A program made the position numbers and the translations under genes. The notes below the pieces were generated by a model, which worked only from the letters and a program-made list of their open reading frames with translations, searched no databases and was not told where the DNA came from. Positions 48,441 through 61,995 of a DNA stretch of 64,000 nucleotides are shown piece by piece (the first letter of the stretch is position 1; each line of letters starts with the position of its first letter). Location: positions 4,094,611-4,158,610 of the forward strand of contig PTEX01000003.1 of the NCBI GenBank assembly GCA_003342815.1. Reading direction: 5' to 3'. This stretch comes from Eudromia elegans (taxonomy: Eukaryota; Chordata; Aves; Tinamiformes; Tinamidae).

Positions 48441-51400
48441 GGGTAACGTGTGACGGTCTCAGGGAACAGATTACTGGCTTATGGCTCAAATACAGAAGGT
48501 TATGTAACCCAACGGCTTAACATGCTTCTATTTCATTTTTTTAAAAAAAAAATAGTTTGAAGAGGAAAAAACCAACAGTGGAGGAGGAACACTAAAAAAG
48601 TGACATAAATCCAAAAAAGAATGAAGAGGAAAACAAGTTGAAATGTAGTGCTTCAGTTTTCAATTAACGGAGCGAGGCAAGAGTCACAAGACTCTGTCGA
48701 CCGACCCATCTGCTCAGACTCTCCCAAGTCTGCTGTGAAGTAGGAACCAGCTCTTCATTTTCTGCCCAAAAACAATTTTCTTCATTAGATTGTTTACAAT
48801 TCTGAAAAGAAAGAAAAGGCAGCGTTCTGCAAACCCGACACACTTCCCAGCTTGCAATCTGCCCTGAAAGCTGTTTCTGCTTCCAACACCCACCACGGAG
48901 CAGTAGGGCGAAAGCCTAGGTGCAGTCAATCTGCTGCGGAAACTCATGCCCCAGGAGCCACCTGTCCCCCTGGCAGAGCAGGGCAGGGTCCGCTGCTCGC
49001 GGCACCCCCAGGTCAGCAGCAACCCGCGTCAGGCAGGCAGCAAAACGACCCCAAGATCCCACCGCGGTCCCCGGGCGAGCCCCAGGGGGGCTTCACATCG
49101 CAGAATAAGGCTTTCTCCTCATTCCTCTCCTGCTCGAGCTGGTTTGAAGTCACACACGATTTGCATTCAGAGTGAAAAAGCTCATTTTGCCCTTAAAAAG
49201 CTGATGAGAATTTTCCAGCTAACTGTTCCCGTACTCCCATGCGCGGGAAGTCGGCTTCTCCTAACCCAGTTTATGTTGGCTGCGCAGCAAGTCTAGCAAG
49301 CCCAGCAAACAGGTCCCAATGTTTAGAAAGGCCATTTTGAGGAGATGAAAAGGGGTCCCACTATTCCACTCTTTGTGCTCATTGCAGCTGCAATTCAAAG
49401 GAAACCAAAAAAGGAGAGAGTTTAGGCTTGTAACAGCCAAGTGCCGTTCTTCAGAATTTGTTACGTAAATGCCTCTTCAAAGCATAAAAGCTGAGAGTTT
49501 GACCATCAAATCTCAGCACTTATAATCTATATGCTAATGGCACAGGCTGCAAGAAGATACATTTTTTTTTCTTCCAATGCACAAGATTCGAGCAAATAAA
49601 GGGATCTGTCTACTTCAACTTGCACCATTTCTCTACCTTTTACTGCCTTTGGAAATTGATTTCATGTCCCACTACTGATTTACAATCAGCTCTATCATCC
49701 TCATCATCATCTCTGAACTTCTCAGAAAGGAAGACTCACATTCATCAAATGAGTCATTAAGCAGGACAATCTTCTCATTCATTTCCCAACTTGCTCCACC
49801 AGATCATACAGCTGAAGGTTTCCATTTTACTGGAATATGTTGTCTGTTGTGACATTATACAGCACTGAAGGAGCCAAACAGATTAAATGGACATCTGCCT
49901 CTCCAGTTTGCTACAAAAAGTGGTTTAATAGCAAGTAGTGTTTAAACAGTAAAATTGTCAGCAATAGCTGCTCTGTAATTTGTGAGTAATCAATCCCAGA
50001 GCTGAACTTCGATTATTGCTTCTCTGCAAACAACTGGAAAAATTTCCAGAGTACGTATTCCATTTTTATTCTGTAACACTATAGAGGAATTAACCACAGA
50101 TTCACTTCGCATTCACAGTAAACAAGTCGCAGACTTGCAAACATCAAGTCTTAGGGCTGGATTTTCAAAGCAAAGCATAGATGATACCATGAAACCCCCA
50201 GCTATGACAGCTATTTACCACGTTATTTCCCTTCTGAATACGTTATTCAAATAAATACATATTAGGTTTGCCAAAGGAAAACAGAATCTTTTCTCTCATC
50301 CTCATCGTCCCTCCTTTCAAAACCTCAGCCCTTCAGAAGGGAGCGCAGAGCAAGGCTGTGGTCTCCTGCTGTCTCCAGAGCTAGTCTGCTCGAGCTTGAA
50401 GCAATCCCATGCAATTGCATGGCATTCAAAGTCTTTTTCAGACTTGTTCTTGATGTTGTAATGACTCTGGGATTAAGGCTGTCATGTTCTGGATTCAAAG
50501 GCTTTCTTTTTATTTCTTTTCTTTTAACAACCTAATCTGTGTTGACATGTTTTTGTTAAGATGTAAATGTCTCTCACTCGCGGAGCTATCTAAAGATGTT
50601 TCCCATCCTTGTTAGCAAGTTACACACACAAGCAGCTAATGCTGAGGAACGCGTAAGGAGTTCTCCTTTATGTGGGTGAAGGCCTCAAATGAGACACGCA
50701 TGTTCTGGCCAGGTCGTGGGCTTTGAGCTGGAATCAGGCCAGAGCTGAAGACAGGTAGGTCCCCGAGGGCTCGTGGGACGTTACGATACGAGGTCAGACC
50801 TGCAGCGCCCTGTTGCAGTAGCTGAACTTCAACACTGGTCAAAGCCATCCTTCTTACATAAAAGATGGCTCCTAGAGTGGATTAACACTAAGTCTTTTAA
50901 CATTTTTTAATTCTATTGCCCATAGATTATTGCACAATGCTCTGACAGGGCATCTGTCACATGTGTGTTCCTTCGGCCTCTTCCTAAAGGAAGATTTTAG
51001 TGTGGCAGAGCCCCTTGCTTTATTTGGTTTTGGTAGATGGGTTGCCCTACAAATTCACAAAGTTATACCATTTAATTTAGATGTAGCAAAAACATGAAGT
51101 CAGTTCTGTATTATATGGTTACTATTGGCTGATTTAACATATCTCAGTTGACTAGTCCACTTAAAGATGGGTTCTGCTCCACAATATTTACTTAATATCA
51201 ATCAATTCTGAGCTTCTGGCAAAAGTTAGGCATAGCAGTTGGTCAGGATGAGTTGCTGAGCAGAAAAACAGCATTTAAAAACATCATTTCTCATGGGACC
51301 TGGTGCTCAGTTGAGAGGAAGACTGCATCCATCGGCCATCGGGCCGTTTCAGTTGACTCAGGGAAAAATGCCTCAGCCTAAAACAGAGCATCAGCACTGG

Positions 51401-54400
51401 ATGGGATTTAATACATCTTTCAGACCTTATCTACATCTCCTCCTACTCTTTGCCCCACTCTCCGCTGGTTGTCAAGAGGCACAGGATCAAGGTGGATCTC
51501 CATGAAGGGGTTTTTTAATCCAAGCTCTGTGCTGGCTGCCACCACGTCCTGTGGTGTGTCACGGGGAATTGTTACACTGGCAATGTACTTACTTAGCTGG
51601 ATTTTTATAAACAAAGGTATCGTCACAAAGTCATTACTCTAAGTCCTACACGCAGACCATGGTTTTAGCGAAAGCCTGTGACCGCACACCCAAGTACAGC
51701 TGATATCTGAGCACAGCAAATCGGCAGGTAAAACCCCACATCTTTGGGCAAGTTGGTGTGATTCTATAGTGCTTATAAGGCCCAGAAGATATGCCTGCTC
51801 AGGCAGCTGGGCAGAACAGTCACACACACTGCGTCCTCTCTCAACACCACTCCCCAGTCAGCAGCATCACTACTAATAAATTATACTTGCGATTTTAAAC
51901 CCCCTGGCTTTGCACTGGACGGTCCAGTTAGGGCTTTAATATAGTAACACTCTCAGATGAGACTGAGATGGGGAGACAGAAAGTCACTATGTACTTCAGG
52001 CATCTAATTTCAATTCAGTATAGTTAAATTTAGGACCCGAAGCTCATTCCACAGATCAATGGAGAGAGGTGTGTTTCTCCAGAGGACCATTCAGAATACT
52101 GATTTCAGATGTCTGAACTGAGACAGTCCCTCTCTCACAATAACATCTGCAGGGGATACGTGGCTTCCAAATTTCCAGCAAGTACTTAATTAGATCTTGG
52201 GGGGTGGCAGGGGAGGAAGGTACTCCTGGGCCATAGGGCACAGTCGGCAAAATCTCCCTTACTTGCAAGATGTCAACCCAACAGGTTAACAGCCGAGCAG
52301 TCGCTCCAGCACATATTTAGCAAGGCAGTCCGCCTCCAAGTAAAGAGATACGACCCATAAAGTCAAGTTCCGCAGATCCAAATGAGTTTTGAAATAAAAT
52401 AGCATACAGACACATTGCAAAGCCAGCAAAACTTGTGCGTTTTCCAAGGGAACAATTACTGTGACAACGGTACAGATAGAAGATTTGGAAAGAAACCTCA
52501 AAAATCTCAGCCCTGACATAAGCTGCACTGGAAAAAACTCAAAGCTCACTACTTCAGAGTGCAGACCCATATTTTTGTAACTGATGGTTACAGCAAGAGA
52601 CCTCTGTTTATCTGTAATAACACAGTATAACCCATCTGAGTAGGCGACTTGTCCCAGGACTCGGAGAGTGGATCCTCATTTCTCTGGATGCTTTACAGAC
52701 AAGGGGCAAAACCAGCAACGGCAACGTTACTGCTACCTGCAGAGCTCCTTTGGCGGCGGGACGGGCTGGCGTTGGTGGCCCTGACCGTGCACAGCAGCAG
52801 TTGCTTCTGCACTGCACGAGCATCGCTGTCTTACAACGCAGTGCGCAGAGCCGGCTGTACAGAAAACCACATCTTCCAGGATGATTAAAATAGGAGTGTA
52901 TGAGAAAAACAACAACAGTCAAGCTTTTCACTTCTTCCTATGCTGCATATAGTCTCTTGATGACCTCTATGGCAGCTGTACCGTAGCACGCTTGCTGCAG
53001 TACCATTATCTTCCAGCTACTAATGGCTACATGGGATAAGTTTAATGAATGGCTAACATAGATCCCTTTGAATAGCGTCCAGCGCGCACAGGAAAATGCA
53101 CATCAAACAATGCCTCAGAAATAAGATTCTCTACGTGCTCCTTGGAGCATATAAGAAGAACAGAAACAAAACAAGCAGCTGCATTATGCTAATAGTAATC
53201 AAAATCCAAGAGACACAACTAGATTTGCACTTTAGAAGGATATAGCGCTGTATAAACCTCAGAGACTGCATAAACAAATTCTGCTGTCTCATGCACAATG
53301 AGAGTGAAGTGTAGAGTATTAAAGGTGAAATTTAAACGTCCCATACCTGTCATGCAACGAGACAGAAGCCAGTCAATCACTCAGAATTCACACTTCTCTT
53401 TCATGAAAATTTAGCTTCCTTCTAGAAGCCACCAGAAGCAATAAGCCTGGCGCCTAAATGAAGTTAGACAGCCTCCCGCAAGCCAGCAACGCAGTTAGCA
53501 TCAGAAACCTCCCAGGTGTGAAATGAGAAACTAATGGAGTTTGCTACTGGTAAAAGAATTGAACCAGAACTGCACGCCAGGAAGCTGCCGCAGTTAAACA
53601 TGCTGATTATTATTTTAGCTACATCTCACCTACAGAAGGTTTCACGGCCCATAAATACACATTATGCTCTTCAATAAGAGCATTGTGTACCTATCAATTA
53701 CAGAAGAGCAGAAAAAACAACCAGGGGCCAACCTCCAAATGTGCGATGCGCCTGTGTTAAAAATGCTTTAAATTTCTGGTAATTATACACCTCTTCTACC
53801 TCCAGACAATAAGGAGCTATTCCCTCAGTACAAGACAGCACTCCAATTCCTATTCCCGGTTCAACAACTTCTCTTGAGTAAGCCCATTGATAAATGCCCA
53901 CACAGTATGCAAAATCCCTAAGGATACCTGCACATTAACACACAAACAATGGTGTCCTGGTCAGCAAGATGAAATTACCTTACGGTGGCTTAGAAAACCT
54001 TCCAGGAGGGACATATTGTCCTAATGTAATAGGAGGCTGTGGGAACAAACAAGCTGAGAACAAAACAAGACAATTGCACAAAGCAACTTCCCAGTTAATG
54101 TCTGAGAGGCAATTGCAGGATATCGGCGTGTTTCCTGGCCCCACGCTCAAGTACCATCGCTGTTGTTCCGCGATAGGGAAAAAGGAAAGGAGGAAAAAAA
54201 GAAAAAAACCAAGGCACAAACAAGCATGGTGAATTTAAAACATGTTCCCGGGGAGTCCAAACCATGAGGAGGTGTCTAGAGAACTAGGCACAAAAGCAAG
54301 GGACTCAATGCCAGGCCTCCAGTTCAGCATCCAAAAGCCAATTTTGATCAGTGGAAATGCAGTCCCTGCCATCAGTGGAGCCCCATGTCCAGTTCATCTG

Positions 54401-56769
54401 CCTGAACATAGGCAGGCAGTTTTGCCCAAGATGCCCCAGGTATCCTGCCTCGTCTCTAGCTCTTGCTGCAGAAGGGCTTGTGCTTTCTACAGATCCTTCC
54501 AGGGCCGCTCGTGTTTCTGACACTTAGGGCATTCCAAATGGCACAAAGAGCTTTGAGATTAGGCAGCTGAATCAATACAGAGTCACCGTTCACGCTTGCT
54601 GCCTGTATTGACTACATCTCTGCTGCTGAAATGGGAGCTTAGGTACGAAGCTCATGCACAGGCTCGCACGCAGATGCCTAAATACAGGTGTCCTAGTTTC
54701 AAACAAGAAAAACGCTGTGAAAACTGGAACAGCAGGGCCTTTCCAGGGCAAAAACGAACCGCCTCGTGGTTAAACAACTAAATTTACATGCCAAAGTACT
54801 TGCTCAAGATATGCTTTCCCAGGAGTGCCTTGGATCTCATGAAATGACATTTTGGTCTAAGTTAAGGCAAGGTCGTAGGTCCTCTTAAGGCACCCAGAAG
54901 CAAACAACTTGCTTGTGCCACACTGAAAAGCAGAAATGCTGTTGACGTCAGCAGCAGCACTTCTGCTCTTCACCTCTACTTGGATCTGGGGGTCTCAAGC
55001 GAGGAATCCAACAGGACAGATACACACAGTTGCTGATAGGCAGTGCAAGGCCTAGTGTAATTCAATGTCCTTTCAGTAGCAGCATCCCATGTCTCAGTCT
55101 CCAGAAGTTTCCCGGCTCTCATAACAAAGGCGGCACGAAGAGCCCAGGATGGGTTTTCCCTCCCCGCCCGCCCGCCCGCGGAGCTGCCGGCAGACCCAGG
55201 GGGCTGCCTTGGAGCCAGGCGCAGCCTGTGCCACACAGGACAAGGGACCCGAGGGAATGTGTGAAATGCTTCGGGGTGCCTGGCTTCAAAACCTCCGTGT
55301 TCCCTGAACGCACACACTGAACACGAGAGCAAAGCGGAGCTCATCAGTCTTTGCTGCTGCTACACAGCACTGCAGGGTTTGGTCTACAGGCCAAGAGGTC
55401 CCCAACAAGCCATCCAGAACACACTTAAACCACCAAGAAACTCCTCATGCAGGTGGTGTTGCAAGAGCTGGGTCAAAACCAGCATTTTTCATAAGAGCAG
55501 ACATAAATGCAACCTTTAATCCATCTATTGAATAAGAGTATATGGGATACATAAAAAAAACCATAACTTTTTATTTCAAGCTAACTCTTAACCAGAAACA
55601 CCAAGCAGAAAAACAGCGTTTTCAAAGAACCTGTTGTTTAGAGACAGTGAGAAGAAACCAAAGTCTTGTACTACAGATCTACTACAAAATTTTGCTTTAC
55701 CTGCCTTTGCTGCTGCAGGAAAGCCCTGGAGAAGCCAGGCTGCAGCAGCACATCCCGCTGCATGGGAGCTGGCGACAGCCCCTCAGGCACCAGTGGCATC
55801 GTTGCTTCCCGCCTGCTGCCTTGCAAAGTGGCGGGCAGTTTTGTCCGAAGAGCCACATTGGGCAGTGCTACCTTCCCCGATCCCCTTCTTCCTCCATCAC
55901 ATCCGTGTCACAGATGCCACGGGAGCGCAGGGCGCTGCGGGAGCCGCTGCTGCTGAGGGTGGCACAAATGGCATCGGGGCCAACACGGCTGGAAATCCTC
56001 AGCAGAGGCAGGATCAGGCCCTCCTCCTCCTGGAAGTGGCAATCCTCCTCCCCTGTGCCAGGGCGAGGGGCTGCAGGAAGGAGCAGGGCACGTCCCTCAC
56101 CAGGCGAGCAGGGCATCTCCCCGCCAGGCGGGTGCCTCCCGCTCCGCGCTGCCGCGAGCCCTTCCCTTTCACCAGCCTCGTACCCCACAGTTACGTCAAA
56201 GAACGTTCTCCAGGTCCACAGTCTGCACACGCAGCTATGGCACCAGAAGGTGCTGCACTGGTGATACTTGATGGCACGGCACCAAGGGCTGCCCTCGCAC
56301 TCAGATTTTGGCCAGGCTGGGGGGTTCATGGCAGCTCTCTCCTCTTCACTAAGGTGCTGACAACCTCCCAAGTTCCCAAAATAAGATGCCAAAATAATTT
56401 CCGCTAAGATGGCAGGTACCATCAATGCACAACGCTTGTAAGCACATCTCAAAACTCAAAACATGGAAAGGGCTTTTGCTGCCTTGGTGAGAAACGAACT
56501 GTTTCAGAGGCTCTGCACTGAAGACTAACAAGACAAGTCACCCTTTTCCTTCCTTCTTTCCTTCCCAAAAACTCTTGGCAATGGCATTTTTCTTCAAGCA
56601 TGAGTCTGATGCCAACTACCTACTACTACCAAGGCAATAAGTACAATGTAGCTTGTCTGAGCAGTAAAAAGCTGTCCAAGAAGTGCTCTATATTTCCCTC
56701 CACTTCCATTAAAAATAGACATTTTATTTCATTGAAACAATTCTAAAGGGGATAAGAGGACAACTTCAG

Positions 56770-56823
56770 AAAAATAAATAAATAAAGCTCTATAGTTCGT
56801 ACATGCTAAAAAAAAAAAAAAAA
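56770..56823. repeat. (AAAT)4 and a poly(A) run
   Basis: Four AAAT units at 56770-56786 and A16 at 56808-56823 lie within 60 bases in presumed SDC2 intron 1. Confidence 0.85.
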
Positions 56824-59800
56824 TCAAAAATCCAAACACTACCAAGGGAGGACAAGTCCCAGATTTGAATTGCTTCATACTCCAGAGGTTTGCAATCAAG
56901 TAAAACACAAGAGCAGGTAACACACAAGCTTTACTGCCTACACACCTGGAAGGCTCCGACAGCTTTCCACGGAACAGCATTCCCATGGCGGGGCTCGTCT
57001 GTTCCACGGACAAGTCCTTCTTGCGAGGAACAGGGGACAATCCACAGACTCCTCCTGACAGCTGCAGGACCACAACACGGGGGTGGGGAGGAAGGGATGG
57101 TTTTGGTTTTAAATCCGGTTTAGAAACCCAGTGTACTCTGAGATCACCATGGTTTTCATGGGACGTGCTGTAGCTGCTACACTACCAACAGCAGTAAATA
57201 ATGAGAAGTCATTAGCAACCTGCACATTCCATGTGTGTTCTGGCCTTCTAAAGCAAGCGCAGTGTTCTCAGTTTAAATGTTGCTTAATAAATTCCGTTTC
57301 CTCAGCTTCAAATTCTTCCTGTGTAGAGCGAGACATCATCTAGACGCTTCCGTCGCTGTGAGGTACACAGGAACTTTATGGTTGGCATCTGTCTTATACA
57401 GACAACGTGTCTTGAACCACTAGCATTAAACTGAATCCATCCTCAGGAATAGATGGGCATCGTTTACAAAACTGTTACTGCAGAAGGTACCAAGTATAAA
57501 TACTTAGATATTTTGCAATAACTTTCCATTATTATAAATAGTTTTGTTGAAATTACTCACTGAAAAGTTGGTAATGCAATCTGCCATGCCTGGATTGAAC
57601 CAGTAACACAGATGTTAGGGAGTATTATCACTCTTAAGAAGGGGTCTTAAACAATGAAATCTCATTCACGATAGCAATCATGCAATGAATAGCAATGAAA
57701 AAGGAAGAAAATGAAGTTTAGCAAAATTCAGACACCAGTGTACTCCTGTAAGTTTACAAGTTGCTGAAACCTTGAAGCCAAATCTGAGAGCTTCCTCCCA
57801 GCCCTTGAAATAAGTAAATTACATGGGAGGAGCGGAAAAAAAATTGGGGAGAAGGGAGAAAAAAGAGAACAGAGGTAGCCTGAAAAGCTATCTTTTTTAT
57901 TGGACACTAATTGAAAAAGATACAAAACCTAATAAGTTTAGGAAAGCATTAACCTTAATTATACTGTGAAAATCCATGGCAGTTAAGCAATCATCCACCT
58001 CTGACACTTACCTTATTATGTGGCTTAAGTAAAACTGGATACATAGCTCAAGGGAATCGCACAAAAAATTAAACGTAGGTAAACTGAAGCACAATGAGCC
58101 TTTATGATTTAAAGGCAATACTCTTAAGTAGGCTAATAAAACAAAAGTAGCACTACCGTGTATCATTTGAGATTCCATTTATAAAGATACCCCATTAGAG
58201 GATCTAATCTATTAGCGGAGCATGCAGCAATTCCTGCCAGGCTCTTTGAGAGAAACCAGGCACTGATATAACCTAATCTGTACAACTTCCCATTAACGAG
58301 GCCGCTTCCTAAAAGGAAGGCATTAAGGTTGAAGGGCTCTCACAGCAGCTACTGCAATCCACTGTATAAAGCACAGCAAACGTAACACCATTACTTTTCT
58401 AGAGGTAACACAATCCTTCCTAGATATCTTTCCATATCAAAAAGATTTAACACTCCTTGCCAGAGAGGGGCTTGTAGCATACTCCAGAATTTGCAAGTAA
58501 TTAGCTTATTTACTTTCAAGAGCTCAAAGGAGATTGTTATCCCAACCACTTCCTCTGTGGCAGTCTGTGGCCATGCTGAAGGTAACGCTGTCACTTTTTA
58601 TTTTCTTTTTTTCTTTTCTTTTAAATAAAAAGAACTCATTGTTCACTTAATACTGTGGCAAGAAATACTCTGATACTGCACAGATTTGTACTTTTATCTC
58701 TGCACAATCTCACTGAAGACTCCAGCTTTCTTTCATACAGCTAAGATACTAAGTTTTAGCAGGGAGACCACAACACTGAGCTCTAAGTACTCACATTTCT
58801 TGAAACTCAAATTACCAGGGGGAAAAAAAAAGCTCCCCTCTTACTAGCCCTTTATAATGAAATAGCTATTCATAGATTCCTAAAATACCTACGATTCTTT
58901 TCATTCACTACCAAGTAACTCTTATAAAGCTTAACGAATTGCAGAAACATTATATGCTAACAAAGGCAAGATGTTTCAAGAAACAGGAGGAATTTTAGTA
59001 TTTTACAACACTGAAAAAAAAAACCAGTTATCTACATCAAAAAGATGTTTTTGTATAAAAGCTTCTGGCAGGATATGCCTATAGGATGTATAAACAGCAA
59101 AAAGGGAACAGCCCAAGTTAAGTCACAGAAAGAATGAAAAATGTGGGTCTACGGCAAAATACCCTTATTTCCATATAAATATTTCACTGCCTATTCTATA
59201 CTAACCCCCTTACAGTCTCCAGAGGCTGGTGAAGGAGGACGAGGTCACATACTGGGGAAGATTCTACACTGCACATCAAGCATGAGCAGTAGCTCTTTTA
59301 AATAACCCCCCAAACCAGTAAGGTGTGAACGGCCTTGACACACATGAGGAGCGAGGTACAAAGGCAGAAACGTAACTTGGAAAAGCGGGGGAAAGATGTT
59401 TGCCTTGTCCTTCCAGGACAAGGCCCACGTTGCTGAGGCCATGTACCACGCCGAGCATCTCGCACCGCAAAGGGCAGGAGGGCTCAGCACACACGGGTGC
59501 CGTCACCGGGGCCGGCTGGGCTGCTCAACCAGCACCAGGAGCACAGGGCAGGGAACAAAGAGAGGGAAAGACTCACTCCAAGACGTGCAGCAAACGTGCA
59601 CTCTGCCCATCTAGCTCCTCTTTAGCAAGGGACCTCCAACAGCCTTGCAAAGACAAGTGGCATAAAGGCTGAGCCACAGCAGAAGCAAGACACAATGTTT
59701 ACAAACCATGACTGCAGGAAGGCAGCTTTTCATTGCTAATACGCCCCAAGCACATGAATTATGGTGGAAGCCTTATTACGTGGAGATTCAGCCACCTGGG

Positions 59801-60260
59801 GATTCATGCAGTTTGGGCCAGGTCTATTTTTAATCACATTCCTCTGACAGGCCTAAAGGCGCAGAAGGAAGGATTTGGCACCGTCCAAAGTTGTTCTGCA
59901 AATCCTCTGAATGGAAGAGGACTTGCTATGGGCTTTGGGGGTACAACCTCCCTGCCTTCAGAGACACAGGCAGCTCCTGGCTTTATAGCTCAGGGGCAGC
60001 AACACCGCTCTGGAGAGACAAGGGAGTGAATAACTACCCTCTCCCATGGCTCCAAGCACAAGGCTGGCAACAGGCTCTGCCCATCAGACTGTAGCAGCAG
60101 CTACTGCTCCCAGCAAGTCTCATCCACCAACAACAGCACGGGCACCAGCAACCAACATCCCCTGCCAGGGTTAGATCAGTCCCTCCATAGCACCTCAGAG
60201 AGGTGAGCCCCAAACCAAGTGATAAATTCTAACCCCCATTCAATATTTCTTAGGTATATT

Positions 60261-60287
60261 TCTATGATTCTATGATCTATGATTCTA
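60261..60287 (+). repeat. Orphan CR1-type tail repeat
   Basis: The bases read TCTATGATTCTATGATCTATGATTCTA, the same octamer-like unit as the 3' tail of the CR1 copies, but no CR1 body precedes it. It may be what remains of a very short insertion, or a chance microsatellite. Confidence 0.45.
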
Positions 60288-61009
60288 TTTTCTTGTTCAA
60301 AGCATATAAATGATTGTCAGAAAAAAATAGTCAGAAATATGAATGGCCACCAAAGAAGGTGCCAAAGAAGCTAAGACCAAAACCAAGGATGAGGGCTCAG
60401 GGTAGGTGCTGGATGTCGACTAGTTAGGATGACCCTGCAACATGAAGCTCCTACCTCTCATTTCTAAGCCCAGCGTCTGTGCTGCGAGGCCACTGCCTGC
60501 ACCTGCAACACGTCGGCCTTCTCAAGGCTGGGCCAAAACCTACGTGTGCAGATGCTTGCTGTTGCCCGCACAAGGCACCACAGTGCCCCAGCAGACCTCC
60601 ATGCGCTTTCAAACACACATTCACAAGCACAGCCGACAGTCTGGGATGGATTTGGGAGGAGAGAAGGGAGGGAAACGGGCCTAAAGGCCATCTGCAAGCA
60701 AGAAGAACAGGAGTGCCTCGTGAATAAGGCTGCGAGAAGAGTTTAGAATGGAAAGTATTACACAACCCCAGTACAGGCAGTCTGCACACGCACACAGTGT
60801 AAAGGCACTAAATATGCTACGCTGAGGAACGATGTGCAACAGCCTTCCACAGGCAGTGACCACCCTGGGCTTCCCTTGCGCAAGGCGCACAAGCAGCATG
60901 CCATGCGGGCACCTTTCTTCCCGCTAGCAAGACGAAAAAAATGTCAAAACTTGCATTTCTTTCGTTTGGATTCCCTATCTGAATGACTGACAAAAATAAC
61001 AGAGCAGCT

Positions 61010-61400
61010 TGCATATGAGCATCTTTTGGAGTCGCTCATTTTTTCCATTGAGAGCGCTCTGTGTTTGCAGTAATTCCACATCCCTCCCTCTGAGTGGCAT
61101 TCATAATTTTAATTGCTAAAATGCAGCACATAGATTGACTTGGGTTTATATAATTCGATTCATATTTTTATCTTCCGCTCTCTCCTTTTTTAAAGCAGCA
61201 TCAGTTAGTAGGACAAAATTATAATGTAGCCAGCTGCCTCTTCTCTGCATTTGTCAGTTCTTCCACCTTACCAGGAAGGCTTTTTGGTTTGTGCTGAGCA
61301 GGCTGCTCCTCTAATGCAGCATTTGGTGGGTCTTGCTTCCTTCACAGTCTTTTCACTAAGACATACACTGAATAATCAACCTGGGCAGTTTTACTTGATG
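61010..61400. promoter_or_regulatory. Possible conserved non-coding element in SDC2 intron 1
   Basis: This stretch contains clustered homeodomain-type cores (CATAATTTTAATTGC at about 61103), an octamer-like TGCATATGAGCAT at about 61011 and CAGCTG E-boxes at about 61230. The composition is unlike a repeat. This is pattern-based inference only; no comparison was made. Confidence 0.2.
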
Positions 61401-61961
61401 GGTTTATAATGAATTTTGTACTGCTCTCTCCTCTCTGTGGAGCAAAAATAATTGCCTAGGTTATTTTGCAAAGGAGAAAAAAAAAATCAAAAAAGCTTTT
61501 CACATCAAGCTGAAAGTTTAGAGGGATCAGAGGAATGATTACTTGGAGAAATACAGCCACCTACCAGGAATAAAGGAGATGCAGATCTTCAGATCTGATC
61601 ATTAGAAAGAGGAAATATAAAACACTTGGAGATTGAGAGAAGAACCTAATGGGAAAGATTCACCTCCCAACTCCATACAGCTCTACCTAAAGAATGACAC
61701 TACCACCACTTATAGCTCCATAAGGGGAAAAAATAAAATAAAAAGAAGAAGAAAAAAAAAAGCATATGCCAAACTGTGGTCTTCTCATGTCTCCAGATAG
61801 TCTTAAACAAAGTCTCAAAGACAAAAACAGGCACGTTCCTGTCATCAGAAAGAATGCTCTGAAGCATCTCCAAAAAAAATGTTTTGCCATCACTAGGAAA
61901 ATGTGTGATGACTTCTTGATGAGATTAAGTTCTCCCCACTCAAAAGTGAGTATCTTAAGTT

Positions 61962-61995
61962 AAAAAAAAAAAAAGAAAAAAAAAGAAAAAAAAAA
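61962..61995. repeat. Poly(A)-rich tract with G interruptions
   Basis: A13 G A9 G A10 on the plus strand. No retroposed sequence is recognised next to it, so I treat it as a simple repeat. Confidence 0.9.
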
